From Adineta steineri (Eukaryota; Rotifera; Eurotatoria; Adinetida; Adinetidae), in contig CAJNOI010000074.1 of the NCBI GenBank assembly GCA_905250115.1, positions 216,527 through 280,526 on the forward strand: a stretch of 64,000 nucleotides of DNA, in the 5' to 3' direction. Position numbers and translations under genes: made by a program. Shown in pieces: positions 48,352 through 61,609 of the stretch. A model generated the notes under the pieces. It was not told the DNA's origin. It searched no databases and saw nothing but the letters and a program-made list of their open reading frames with translations. Every line of letters begins with the position of its first letter. The first letter of the stretch is position 1.

Positions 48352-50755
48352 TAATTGATTATAAAGATAGATAAGCAAAGCAAAAAAAGAAGGAATCTAG
48401 AAGAAAAAGAGAATTTTTTTTGTTTTTATCAAGGACATATTTTCAAGAAAAATCTCCGATTTATATATTGTAGAAAAAAAACAAACCTTGTGTGGGATGA
48501 TTTATTCTCGAAAAGACACTAGAAATTATAAAGAACTACTGATAATAATAGTGACGATAGTACATACACGGACATTCTCGCTCTCTCTCTCTCTTCCGAA
48601 CAAACGACGACGGGTAAGAAAAAAATGAGGTTGGATCTTATTTTTCTACTCCCTACATACATTTCGACAATTGCTGCTGTTGGTGACGGAGGAGAGAAAA
48701 AAAGAGAAAACGAGAAAGAGAGAGAAAAAGAAAGAACGAAGGATGACGGGGGAAGGCATGTGATCGTCGTTGTTGTGCGTATACGCATCATGTGAATACG
48801 TACTCACGGGGTCCATGACATCATTACTGTCGGGCGAAAGAACAGACATACATTGGCAGTAATGCATGTGCCGTCTATGCGGTTATGAAAGAGAACAAGA
48901 AGAAAGAAAAGAAAGAATGAATGAATAAATTCCCTTTTTTTCTTTTCTTTTTTATTCAATAAGAAAAAGAGAGAGTAGAACAGTTCTTGATTTTTCGAGG
49001 AACAAAAAGAAAAAAAAAAGAATTTTTATCAGCTTAGACCTTCATTAGAATTTATAGTTATATAATATTTAAATAAAATAACAATGAGTGTTAAGATCTT
49101 AAAGGTTAAATCGAAATCTCGTAACAGTAAACATTTACTATACGCCTATCGTTTTGTTATTTGAAAAAAAATAATAAGGAAACAGATGTTCACTTGTCAT
49201 ATATCACTTTTTAAAGAATTTACCTTCCATATGTTTAACATATCACCTTGTTACTCAATCAACTGTATCAAAAAAAAACGATTTATTAGTTTTATTAACG
49301 TCTAATTAGATCAATAAACCTTCATAGTAATAAACAATTCATATATTTAACGATTTTCTCAATATTTAATACATTCTTAAGATGAAAGAGTGCAGACTTT
49401 TTCTATCATCATCATCATCATTCGAAAAAAAAGGTATAAAAGTACATCGAAATTGGAGTCAACATATGATTATCATCTTAATGGCGCCTAATCAGTTTTT
49501 TTGTAAAACTATTGATAATGCAGTGGAATAACTGCTCAAGTATAATCGATGAAGTCTCACATGAAAGATGCCTAGATAAAAAAATGACCTTTGTCGATGG
49601 ATGCTCGTTTTTCATGTTCAGCGTTTACTTTTTTTGATGAGCCTATGAATCTATGTTGATGTTATATGTCAAGAGAAAAAGACATAAAATGTACAGATGA
49701 TTATATTGGTTCAATTGTTCATAGAATAAGTGTTTCTAAGATTAATGAATATTTAGTAATACATCATGAGCATTATTCTTCTTTAACTTTAATTGAATAG
49801 TGATGATGATGAATTGGATCATAAAGATGCTGATAGATAGTCAAAAGAAATACGATCAGAGTATTGTTTAGTCTTTCCTCTATTAAAATTTGCTTTTATA
49901 CAAGCAATTATTCCTCTTTGATCATCAGACAGACGTCTCGAAAATTTGCTGTAAATTTCATTTTGCTCATGTTACTTTCGCAACTAGGAAATTATCTATA
50001 ATAATAACTATCGTACTCTGTATATTTTTCAATCAGTTCGGATACTAGTCTTATAATAGTAAAATTGCACTTAAATTTTTTTCCGTTATAACTAACGTTC
50101 GGATGCCACTCAACAAGTTCTTCCAAGAACTCAAAACAAAAAATATATATTATATTTCTATCAAGTACATTCACTTAAAACAAAAATAAGAAAACATAGA
50201 ATTGTATGTGATATCCTTAGTAATAATTAAATAACTGAAAATCTCAGCCAACATTGCGTGATTTTTTCCTTTTGATACAAAAAGTCATTAATGAAAGAAT
50301 GCTGTTTAGTAAATTGAAACTGAATATTGTCATAGGATGGCAATTTTGACAACAAAGGAATGTAAATTTATTGACAAATTCCATTACTAACAATAAAACT
50401 CTTGATTATGTAATAGACAAAAATTCAGAAATAACATTTTTGACAATAGACTTTGCGATATTTTCAGGAATTTCATTTATGTAATGAAAAATCTTTATTT
50501 TTAGCATACATGTTCATAAGACTTATTATTATTATTATATTTGAATAACACATCACATCTTGAAAATAAATAAAACATAATCAAAATTACAAGTTCTATG
50601 GAGAATACAAAAAAGCAAGATAATTATTCGACTTAGAATATTTTTGTTCAAAAGAAAGAAAAACTGATTACTTGAAAGACAAAAATAAGCTATTAGATTC
50701 ATTTCATATACAAGAATAGCTCGACATATACATATATAATTAGTTATATGTACAT
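48352..50755. other. intergenic with polypyrimidine repeats
   Basis: A (CT)n/(GA)n low-complexity zone at about 48575-48770 produces spurious frames. A mildly G+C-richer patch there may be 5' UTR or promoter of the LIR-like gene. At 49992-50174 a 60-codon minus frame (ELVEWHPNVSYNGKKFK) could be a gene relic but is not supported. Confidence 0.4.
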
Positions 50756-53700
50756 TTATTTTCGTCGATAACGAAATTTAGGAGAAGAAACAACCGGATT
50801 TGAAATATCATTATCGATATTTTTATATGTTGACTGATCAAGATAATATGATGGATTATTCCAAGTGAGATTATTTTCCCATATAAGTCGAGATTGAAAT
50901 TGTACCGGTGGTGACGATCGAAAAACAGCTTTTTGATTTACAAGTTTTTTTCTAGGTAATAAAGCCGTTTGTGGATGATGATAATAATAAGATTGATTAT
51001 AATAATTTCGTCGAGGCTAAAGAATAAATATATATATATTTAAAAAAATAATTCTATAGAAAGAAAAAGTTAATCACCTTGTATAATTAGTATTGATAGA
51101 ATGATTATTAAAAAAGAAATATATATATATAATCAGACAAGTGTAATTAAAATAGTTTTATTAAAGCAAAGAATGTGCACACATATGTTAGAATCAATTA
51201 GTTTTGTTTATTAATATCGTTGTTTACCGGAAATTGAATTTCATTTTGACTAGTACTATGTTGATAGGAACCACGTGGTGGTTCGGATATAGTTTTACAA
51301 AGAGATTGACGAACAGGTTGTTCAGATGATGATATGGATTTAACCAAAGGTGAAAGTGTATTCTATAAAATTCAAAAAAGAAGTTTATTCATTTTTTGGT
51401 ACTTTTCAATATACTAACTTGAGATTTTTGTTTAACAATTGATGGTAATAGAGTTGATTGTGGTAAATTAGATTCATTGATAGATAGAAGAGATTGATTA
51501 TGTGATGGCCATTCTGAAGGATCAACTTGTTGATGTGAAGAACACGATTGTTCATTATTATTATCAGCTGTTAACTGATTAAATACAAGAGCTGGTAAAG
51601 AAGACGAAAGAATATTTGTATTTGTTGTTGTTAATGTATTATGATTATTATTTGTATTTGTATATGTTGTTGATGGTATTGTTAATGAAGCACCTGCAGC
51701 AGCAGCAGCTGCTTCAATATCACGAGCAACTCTTCTTTCACTTAAACGTCGAAATAATGAAGTATTATGTTGATGTTTTTTATTTGAATTATTTCCATTT
51801 GTACTTAATGTATGATTTCCTGATGAATTCATTTGATGTTTTTGACAATATGATTGATGATTATTATTATTATTTATTGTAATTTTTTTTTCTGATTGAT
51901 ATTGATAACGAAGTTTTTGTTTCGATGGTGATCGACGTCTTCCACCAGTACGTATTTGAGTTTCTGAACAAGGTATTGAACATATAGATAATACTTGTGA
52001 ACCACTAAGAATTAATTTCACAACTTCCGAATGTAATAAACCAGCAACTGGTCGTTCATTAACATGTGTTATAACATCATTCGGTTTTAAACCAGCTTCT
52101 TCAGCTGGACCTTGAACAGCAATAACAACATGTTGTGTTGTATAGTAATCTGTATTTCCATGAAAGACTTTAACAGCACGTAACGTAAAACCAAAACTAC
52201 GTGGACCACGACGAATAATAATTGGTGGTCGAAGATTATTTTTTAATGACTGAATTGATGCTGAATATGAATTTTGTTGTTTACCCTTCAACGTTGTATC
52301 ACGTTCAAGTGGTGAAACAGCCATATTATGCCGGTGCATATGGCGATGCAAACGATCATCCTAAATAAATTATATTTTGATTAGAAATGACAGTTTGTTT
52401 GTTTTATGTACCTGAGTATTAATACAAATTGGCGGTGGTGGTGGAGATGAAGATGAAGATGAGGATGAAAATGATTTGGAAAGTGATCGTGGAAAACTAC
52501 GTTGTTGATTGTTATAATTCACTGATTTATAAGATGAAAATGAGTTTTGGCAATTTTCATTTGATATTGATAGAATAGGTGTAGGTATTTTTGATTGTAT
52601 TGGAGATAAAACACGTGGTATTCGAGTTTTTTTATGTGAACGATATTTATTTTTTTCTTGTTGATGATTATCATCACCACTATCGGCAGAATTTTGTTGT
52701 TCAAGTAATTTAATCGAGATTTTTCGTTGTTTATAATGTTTTGTAGATGATACGGATAATTTTTTATCATCTATATTTAATATTTTTTGAAATGATGTTG
52801 GAGATGATGATGATGAATTGATTTTTTTTGGTGAAGTTTCAGATTCATCAGATGAAATTACGATTGGTTCGAATATATCCGAACCAAATATGGGTCCACT
52901 CGGACGTGATTCAACTAAAATACATTTTAATAGAAAATCTCTATTTATCAATCATAAAAACTCTTCAAATAAAGCTAATAATAAATACTCAAAGAATATC
53001 AATTATTGCTAAAGGGTCTTAAAAGATATAACTTTGTAGCCTTTTTTTTTGTTAATTATAGAGATTAAGATAGAAGAATTTATAGATATCTAAAGTTATC
53101 ATTACCTTTTTCATCAGTCATAGGCAGTGCTTGAAAATCATTTTGTGAATCACTATGAATAATATTATTTGAATTAAGAGAATCTGTACATGAATTTGCT
53201 CTTGATATATCTGTTGATGATGTGGAATCATTATCTTGTTTACGTGGTTTATGTGTTCCGGATAATTCGGATACATATTTCATTGAAACTGAAGAAAATG
53301 ATGCAAATAAGGAATCGGAATCATTATTTGCTGTTGTTGATGATGATAAACTATCGTCATCATCTGAATGTTTATAACGATCTTGTCTTGTATCAAAATA
53401 AGATGTATCATCTGGTGATTCTAATACAGGTACAAAATCAGCTTTTTCACGTAATAATGTATTCCAATTAATACAAGAACAAAATGCATGTGTACGAATT
53501 TCATATGCACCACCTAATGTACCTAAACGTTTTGATGGTTCATGTTCAAGTAATTGTTCAATTAAATTTTTTGCATCTGTATAAATAAATTCTTCCGATG
53601 AATTTTCATCAATATCAGATATTAAATCATTCCAATCAATTTGTCCATTAATAACATTTGCAAATAAATCATCAGCTGTATTACCTGTAAATGGTGGTAT

Positions 53701-56478
53701 ACCAACTAAAAATTCATAAAGAATTATTCCCATACTCCACCAATCAACAGGTTTACCATAACCTTGTCGTAATATAACTTCAGGTGCTATATAGGATGGT
53801 GTACCACATATTTGTTTATCATTAAATGTTTTTGTTTCTTTATCAATAAGTTTTTCATAGAAACTTGTTGTTAAAGACATTAAACCAATTTTTGATAAAC
53901 CAAAATCAGTTAGTTTTATATGTCCAATTGCTGTTATAAGAAGATTATCTGGTTTAAGATCTCTATGTATAATTCCATAGGAATGTAAATATTCTACAGC
54001 TAATGTTGTTTCAGCAAAATACATTCGTGCAATATCTACATTTAATGGTCCACCAATATTTTTTAGTAATGTAGCAACATCACCACCTTCAACATATTCC
54101 ATAACAAGACATAAATGATTTTTTGTTTCAAATGTACATAGAAGTGCAACAACAAATGGATTATCTGTAAATGTCATTATATCACGTTCAACAAATGCTT
54201 GTTCAATTTGATTTCGTAAAAGTAAATTTGTTTTAGAAATTTTTTTCAAAGCATAACGTTCTTGAGTTTGACGATGTTTCACTAAATGAACAGCACCATA
54301 GGCACCATTAGAAATTAATTTTAAAATTTCAAAATCTTCTTCACATGGACCTTTCATTGATGGTGAACGTTCAAGAGGTGGAAATATTGTATTAGGCGTA
54401 ATAGTTAGATAATTCAATTCAGTTAATGATTCATTTTCATTTTCTGATAATAAAATATTTGGTAAATTTTTTTCTTCAATCGTTTCTGATTCATTCACCT
54501 AAAAACAAAAGAAAAATCTAATATAATCTCATCCATCTTATCTTATTTTTAATACTATCTGACAGTTTTTTTTTATTCTAATCTTTTTTAATGAATGTAG
54601 TCTTTATCTAAGAAAAGAATTTCTAATAAATAAAAAACGGAATTAGAAGTTTAGACCTGGAATAGTATTTGTGAATAATTTATCATTTATATAATAAAAG
54701 TTTTTTTTTATATATATAGCAATTCATATGACCTTTCTTTCATCACGAAATAATTTTTTATATTATAAATGTCAAGGATGTGTTACAAAAAGAGAAAAAC
54801 AAAATTTTAATTACCTGTAAACCATCAACAATATCAAGTGGATTTCTTTCAAGATTAAGTTTTGAGCAAATATATTTGGGTATATCTTGTTTAAGATCTG
54901 TTATAGTTTTAGCTTGATATTCAACTTGTTCTAATGTACGTAAAAAATCTTCGGGATCAAAATTTAAACATTCAAGAAGACGTGCTGATCTTGCTGTTGT
55001 TAATAATAATTTTCGTACAACTGTTTGTAAATTTTCAATAGCTTGTGGACATTTTTCATTAGCATTTAATAATAATCTTTCAAGATTATCATTCATTTCA
55101 TTAAAATATAATGTTGTTATTAAATCATTTGTTGATTTTTCTAAACAATCTTTTGCTAATTCAATTATTTGATTATGTATAAATCGCGCTGAACCATCGG
55201 AACAATAATCAAATTTATCAATTAATTTATATGTATCAATAAAATTTTGTAAACGTTCTTCCATTTGTACTTTAGCTTTTGGATAACGTTCTTTATAAAT
55301 ATAGGCCATTGTATTGATATCTTGATCAAACATAAGCATCATTTTACTTGGTGATGATGAAAGATTTGCATCAAGTAATGACATTGATATTGAACGTGAT
55401 TCTAAATGTTCATAATCATCATGTGGATTTGTATCCGATGAATGTTGTTTACATGTACATATATGATGTTGATGTTGAAGACGTTCAAATGATGAATATT
55501 GTGAACTTGGTGGTGATGTTGTACCATAACCACTTGATGATGGAACTGATGTTAATGACCAACGACGATTTGTATTATCATCAAGACTATGTGAATCTTG
55601 ATTTGAATCAGGTAATAATGTTGAAAGTGTTTGTGGACGTGGAGATAATTGTTTTCGAAATGCATGTTTTAAATTAATTAAATTTAAACTCGATAAATTT
55701 GGACGACGTGCACTTGAACGACGAGATAATGATTGCATTGTATTATTTGTTGCGGATGATAATGTTCGTGAAGATGTTCTACTTGATGATGTTGATTGAT
55801 TCATTTGTAAAGAATTTAAATTTGGCTCTGAAAGACCTAAACGAAAACGACGTAATCGAAACGAATTTGTATTTTGTTGATTTTGTAAAACAACATCTGG
55901 TGATGGACAACTATTCGTTTGAAATATAATCCAACTTCGACGACGAATAGAATCTTTCATAATTTTTTTTGAATTTTGATCTCGTGGGCGAAGATATTGT
56001 TGATTAGAATAAGTTGATGAGCGTTGGCGTAATGGTAATGCTGTTATTGATTCATTCATTTCACATTCATCGACATTTAATAATCGACCATCAGCTGTTT
56101 CAGTTGTTATTAATGGCGTACTTGTTGAATCAGCATCTAATAACAAATGTATATATATATTTATTTATCCGAAATTAATAGATATTTACCTGAAATAACA
56201 ACAAATAATTTTGTGGATTTTTCACCATGATCATCATGCCTTATGGAATTCTCAATTGATGTTTCTGTCAATATTGAATTATCATCATTAGTTTTAACAT
56301 CATTTTCTGAAGTTGTTGTTGTTGTTGTGATGTCTGTATTATAATTTAATGTCGAATTTGATATATGTTTTTCTTCATCTTTATTAACTGGTAAAAATGG
56401 CATAATAATAGTGGATCCCGTTGTTGATGATGATGATGATGTTTTTTGTTTTGACTTTTGACCAAAGAATTTTCTCAT
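50756..56478 (-). CDS. MAST: MAST-family microtubule-associated Ser/Thr kinase
   Basis: Seven exons, 56478-56190, 56136-54815, 54498-53106, 52914-52412, 52360-51419, 51362-51228 and 51016-50756; 1614 aa. Order of parts: a Ser/Thr-rich N-terminus; the MAST pre-kinase helical domain (DUF1908; [20 protein letters not shown] to [12 protein letters not shown]); and an AGC kinase at about 593-870 with glycine loop [16 protein letters not shown] lysine, [30 protein letters not shown] and VDWWSMGII. The AGC tail [17 protein letters not shown] follows, then low-complexity linkers and one PDZ domain at about 1215-1305 ([14 protein letters not shown] to SGSQVLSI). These kinases anchor to microtubules and PDZ ligands such as PTEN. 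Pro, Ser, Asn and Ala tracts are frequent. Length fits the family's usual 1300-2400 aa. Confidence 0.95.
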
Positions 56479-59400
56479 AGTTTTTAATATTTAAAAAAGA
56501 TAAGTCGTTGTAAATAACACTGTAATAATAATAATATGTCACCTTGTTTTTCTATATTATATTTTTTTTCATAAAAAACATCTAATCATAATTCAAAGTA
56601 TAAATGACAGATGAAAAATAACGAGGTATTCTCTAGTGTTTTGTGATTTTGTTTGGATAGAAGAATTGCTGGTGTTTCTTGCATCCTGTAATAAAAAGAA
56701 AACTAAATATATAAATACACCTATACTAATGATAAAGACAATAACGAAGAAAAAAAAGTAAGTGTTGATAAGCAATCAGAAAAAAAGGGAAAGAGAGACA
56801 GAGAGAGAGAGAGTAAGGGAGGGAGAGACCGTCAAATCGTTGCTGACAAAACCCACATATATTTATTCTAATAGTAGAGAAAAAAAATAAGACGAACAAC
56901 AATTTTCTTATCGGACCCGACAATGATGATGAACACAGTCGGAGTATGGTAATGTGTGTGTATACGTGTAAAAGAAAATTTTCTTTTCTTGCTTATTTAT
57001 TCGTTCGCTCGCGTTTGTTTTTCAAGTGGGGAGGGTGGTTCTTCTCTTTTGCTTTTCTTTTTCTCTTCTTCTTCGTCTTATTTTCCTCGCACTCAGCATC
57101 CTATGAGAAACCATCAGCTGTCATCATTGTGACTACTACACAAAAATAGATCAAGAGAGAATAACTCTAATAAAGTATTTTTTATTATCTATTCGAATAG
57201 GGGCATATAGATCATGATTAAAAGAATTATATTATATTCATATCATTCTAATCTACATGTTTGTATCATTATGATCCTTATCGAAAAAAACATCTCAGAT
57301 TACACTCGAGAGTGAGGACATGACAAATAAAGTCACAAAAAAAATAAAAAGAATTGTGGTACAATATTTTGGAGAAAAAATAGGTCGAAAAAACATCGAT
57401 TATTCAGTAATGATGTTGCATAAATTTTGTTTTTTGGAATAATAAAAATTGAAATAGGAAGGAAATAGTTGTCTAGTTTGAAAATAAAATAAAAATGTCA
57501 TGTAAATATGATATTAAACATATCATATATCTATGAGTAAAGAATGAAAATTAAAAATGCCTTTTTATTTTCTTCACTAGGATAAATACCAAAAATATTT
57601 TTTTAATCTTACAAAAATGTTTTATGACTTTCCACTGTATATACAAAAAGTTTACTGAGTTTATTTCTTTTTCTTTTTTTTATTATCATCGAAAAAGAAA
57701 ATAAATGTAACAGCTCCCGAGAGAAAAGTAATGAATGAAGAAAAAAAAATAAAGAAAATGTTTTTTCGTATACTATTGCAATTAATATCCGTTGGAGATA
57801 TATCGGAGAAATTCTGTATGATAAAAAGCCTACACATTATATCGACGTGTCTGTATGTCATTTAATATTTATTTATTCTAAAAGGTTATTATCTAAAGAA
57901 AATGTATATATTACATTCTGATTATATAAATTAAAGACAGTAATCTATTTACAAGAAGAAGAAAAATCGTAGACTATCGATTACTTTCTCTTTTTTCTAA
58001 TAACCTTCCTAAATCAATGTGATTGCTGATTAATGTATTATTTTATTTTTTTCGATTAATCCTTACGCTCTCACCCGTATAGCGCCAATGATTGGTAAAA
58101 TAATAATAATAATTAAAATCTGTCTTTAAATAGAATATGAAGAACGCTATTTGATTAAAAGCAATAAATCTTTTCTTTTTGCTTGTAGTTATAGTACTTA
58201 ATCACTAAATGAATTGCGTATTTTCGTTTTTTCGCTCGTGTACAATATAACAGATAAATAAATTAATAATATGAATGTGTTCAATAAATTGTAAGATATA
58301 CGCATTTATATTAACAGCATGGGTGTACTTTATTAATTCTCATATTCCTCGTAGGAAGATCTATGTCAACTATAAATATATATTCATAATTAAATTTTCA
58401 TCTGTTTGTCAGTAAAAGAAGATTTTGTTTTAATCTTTTACCGGAGATCGAATGAACAACGATTGACGTCATTCATATCGATTGTCTAACGAACATAATG
58501 TAGTATTTCTTATTTTTTTTATTCCATCGGAAAAAAAAAGAAAAACGCTTTTGATTAAATGTCATTCATTGTCGTAAACATACGCATTAAGATGATGTTG
58601 ACAGCTTTTTAGTTTAGTATGTCTTTCATCTCATTAACTTTTATTCTACATGTAATTCTCGTCTAAAAAACTTTTATAATTGATGTAAATGCTATTTTTG
58701 ATGTAGTTATTGACTTCCTCTAATGATCTGCCGTTATTCTGAGTTGCATTTACGCACATAGATATTATAAAAATATAAGTAGAAGAAAAAAAAAAGTTCT
58801 CATTTTTCTTTCTATTTAATCTCTAAGTATACTCACCTTGCATGTAGTCAGGGACAATAAAAGTACGTGTGTTATTTAAAACTTGTATTTTCTTTTTATT
58901 GCTTTAAAAAAACAAATCTGGCCATGTCTGGTTTAATTAAAATAAGCCAAAAACAATTTATTCGATATTTTAATAAACATGAGATCTTGAAAAAAAAAAT
59001 TTTATTCATTAAATGTGTAAAAATAGGAGAAAACTAAATTAATAAAAATATGTTAATTCGAACATATTTCCTGGATTTATACAAGACAGAAATATGTAAT
59101 GAATAATTATAATTTTAGAGATAATGTAGGACAACAACATGCTTATTAAAATTTATTTCGAGAAAAAAAATGATGTTAATTTGCATGTAAAACTTATTTT
59201 ATACTCGTTAAGAAAAATATACGTGTTAAATTGTACTGAAAGAGCAAAGATTACTTTAGGTTTCATTTCTATTTTTAAATAACTAATATGATTGGTGCCG
59301 CTATTTTCCTATTATTCTCAATACCTTATAAAATTTAATTAAAAAATCATTAAATAAAATGAAGAATATTAATTTTAATTTATAGAGAAAATGAATTGAT

Positions 59401-60476
59401 TAATTTCATGAATATGACATATTATTGAACATTAAATATAGAATTAATACTGGATATTGAAATTTTTTTGTTGTCATTTAATGTCACTACAATCAATATG
59501 ATAGTTCCTATAATAATAATTTTATTTTTCTGAGTACAATAAAAAAAGTCATCAAGATATTTGTTGGAACATTCGATCTTTTTTTTTCTCAAGATTAATA
59601 GTAAATACACAGTAATCATCAGAAAAACGTTATACATCAAGTATTTATATTGTTTTTACAAAACAGGATTCTTTATTGTATTACCGCCGGAAGCCATTAG
59701 TAGATGAAAAAAAAAATTCGACACATAGTGCATTATAAAATGACAAAATATTATTCATATAGAGGTTCTATATGAAATTTATTGGCAAACATCAAATATT
59801 TGTCATCTGGGTTTTTTCAAGGACTATTTCATAAAACAACACATCCAAACATATTTATATAATTTCTAATTCATTGATTTTAAGAGTGTTAGTTTTAGTC
59901 TCTAGTCATACACAGTATCATATTATCAAATGGAAGAAAAGACACATTAAACTATGACTGTGTCCAATGTTCACAGAAGTTCAAGTAACAAAATATTCCG
60001 AAATGTCGATAAATTAATCTTATTTCAAACGTTCTAAAAAATTTTATTAATAAATTACTGGATGAAATAGAAGTACAACTAAATATATAAAATGCTTATG
60101 TTAGAATAGAATATTTGAATTATTTAATATGTCTATAACTTTATAAATATAATTATCTTTGAAATATTCTATATGAATGACTCTTACAACTTCCTTACTG
60201 TTCATTGTATTGAAACATTCAAAAACCGATTATTTCATGAGATTGCTTAAGATTTGATTTAGCTTATTATATTTATTGTTAAATTTTCAAAGAATATATC
60301 ATTGATTTTCTATCCAAATATAATTGTAAAGACTATTTTTTATATTTTTTACACTATTAATTTTTCTTATTGAAAATCACTTTCTATCTTAATTCTTTTT
60401 ATTATTATTATTTGATCTTTCAGACTAATCATAAAGTAATATAAAAATTTTTTATATGCATTAGGACATTATAGAT
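56479..60476. other. 4-kb gene-free region
   Basis: Holds the MAST upstream region with a (GA)n tract at about 56795-56830 and T-rich runs near 57050. The remainder is AT-rich with no coding frame, tRNA or recognisable transposon end. It could contain regulatory DNA or a UTR exon not identifiable by eye. Confidence 0.4.
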
Positions 60477-61145
60477 TTATACATGAACAATAGGTGATAA
60501 TTGTTGTTCTTTATATTGAAGCATTCGAATTGTTGTAGATAATGAAGGTTTAGATGATGAGTGATAATTAATTAGGGATGATGCAGATGAAATTGATGAT
60601 ACACTAGTTTGTCGACTTGCCGAGAAATTAGGACGATATTTGAATTGTACTTGTGTTTCTAAAAATAATCGGTTAGATATTGTTTTATAAATTTTTAATT
60701 AATGTACTTTGAGCTGTAGATATTGTTTCATCATTGAATATTTTTAGACATTTGCCAATTAATGAAAATAGTAACAAAAAGAAACATAAAATAACAGTAA
60801 AGAGACCAATATAGACAAGAATTGATCGAATTTCATCATGGTAATCAATAGAATCTATAAATAAAAATAAAATAATTGTTATAATTTCATATTTCCGTAA
60901 ATAAGAATTCATCAAAAAACTATTTTCAAACGGTCAACTTGATATTCTTTAAAAGTACATTGTTGAGTTACTATTCTTGATTGACAAACGGAAATTATTA
61001 TCATAAATTAAAGAGCTAAATATTCTATTTTCTTTTCACTAAAGAAGTTAGGTACTTCCTTATGCAAATATAACTTACCAGAATTTTCTTCGTAAGATGA
61101 TAAAAACTGTTCGAATGGATTTGCTGGTATTGTGGTTTTAATCAT
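60477..61145 (-). CDS. small single-pass membrane protein
   Basis: Three exons, 61145-61079, 60854-60708 and 60658-60477 (introns of 224 and 49 bp), give 131 aa starting MIKTTIPANPFEQFLSSYEE. About 30 polar residues precede one hydrophobic segment (ILVYIGLFTVILCFFLLLFSLIG), then KCLKIF and a Ser-rich tail ending PIVHV, a possible PDZ-binding end. There is no cleavable signal peptide, so a type III (N-out) or type II topology is possible. Size and layout resemble KCNE-type potassium-channel subunits, but I see no diagnostic motif and do not assign it. An in-frame hydrophobic stretch just upstream (61171-61383) could join by a 49-bp intron but has no ATG. Confidence 0.65.
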
Positions 61146-61609
61146 TTGATCAACTGTACGGACATTTAGTTTAAAGTACAATCATAAATGTATAATCTAT
61201 ACTACTGTTCTTCCATTTCGAGTATATTAAGTAGTTTAACAAGGTCAATAGAAACAGTAACAACGGACAAGAAAAAGAAAGAGATGATGAAGAGCATATG
61301 ACGACAAGCAATATTTTCAATGTTAAATGTAGTAATGGCACGCGTTTTAAACAAACAATCTTAAAATTTTGACCTTTATTCAATAATCAGACCCATTACT
61401 ACAATCTCTGCTTGTAACAAATGCCAACAAAATTGATAAGAATAAAATATATTTTCTTTTTATTTCACATGGAATTGAGATTATATATTTACAAAAATTA
61501 AAACAGAAAAAAAAGAAAAGATATATTAATACAATTTAAAATAAAGTCGAACTAAACATTTTTCTCACAATCGAAATAATTTCTTTGTTATATCATTAAA
61601 TAAAAATAT
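61146..61609. other. spacer between the two right-hand genes
   Basis: 464 bp holding the 5' flank of the single-pass gene and the 3' flank of the GPCR. The hydrophobic frame at 61171-61383 has no ATG start. Confidence 0.4.

Noticed and set aside
48519..48867. Open frames rich in Ser, Phe and Leu
   Set aside because: Produced by (CT)n/(GA)n simple sequence; two overlapping frames look equally protein-like.
51616..55929. Plus-strand frames opposite the MAST gene
   Set aside because: They are shadows of the kinase coding sequence, with Met/Leu/Tyr-rich antisense composition.
61171..61383. Hydrophobic frame upstream of the single-pass membrane protein
   Set aside because: It could splice in phase by a 49-bp intron but has no ATG, so it was left out of the gene model.
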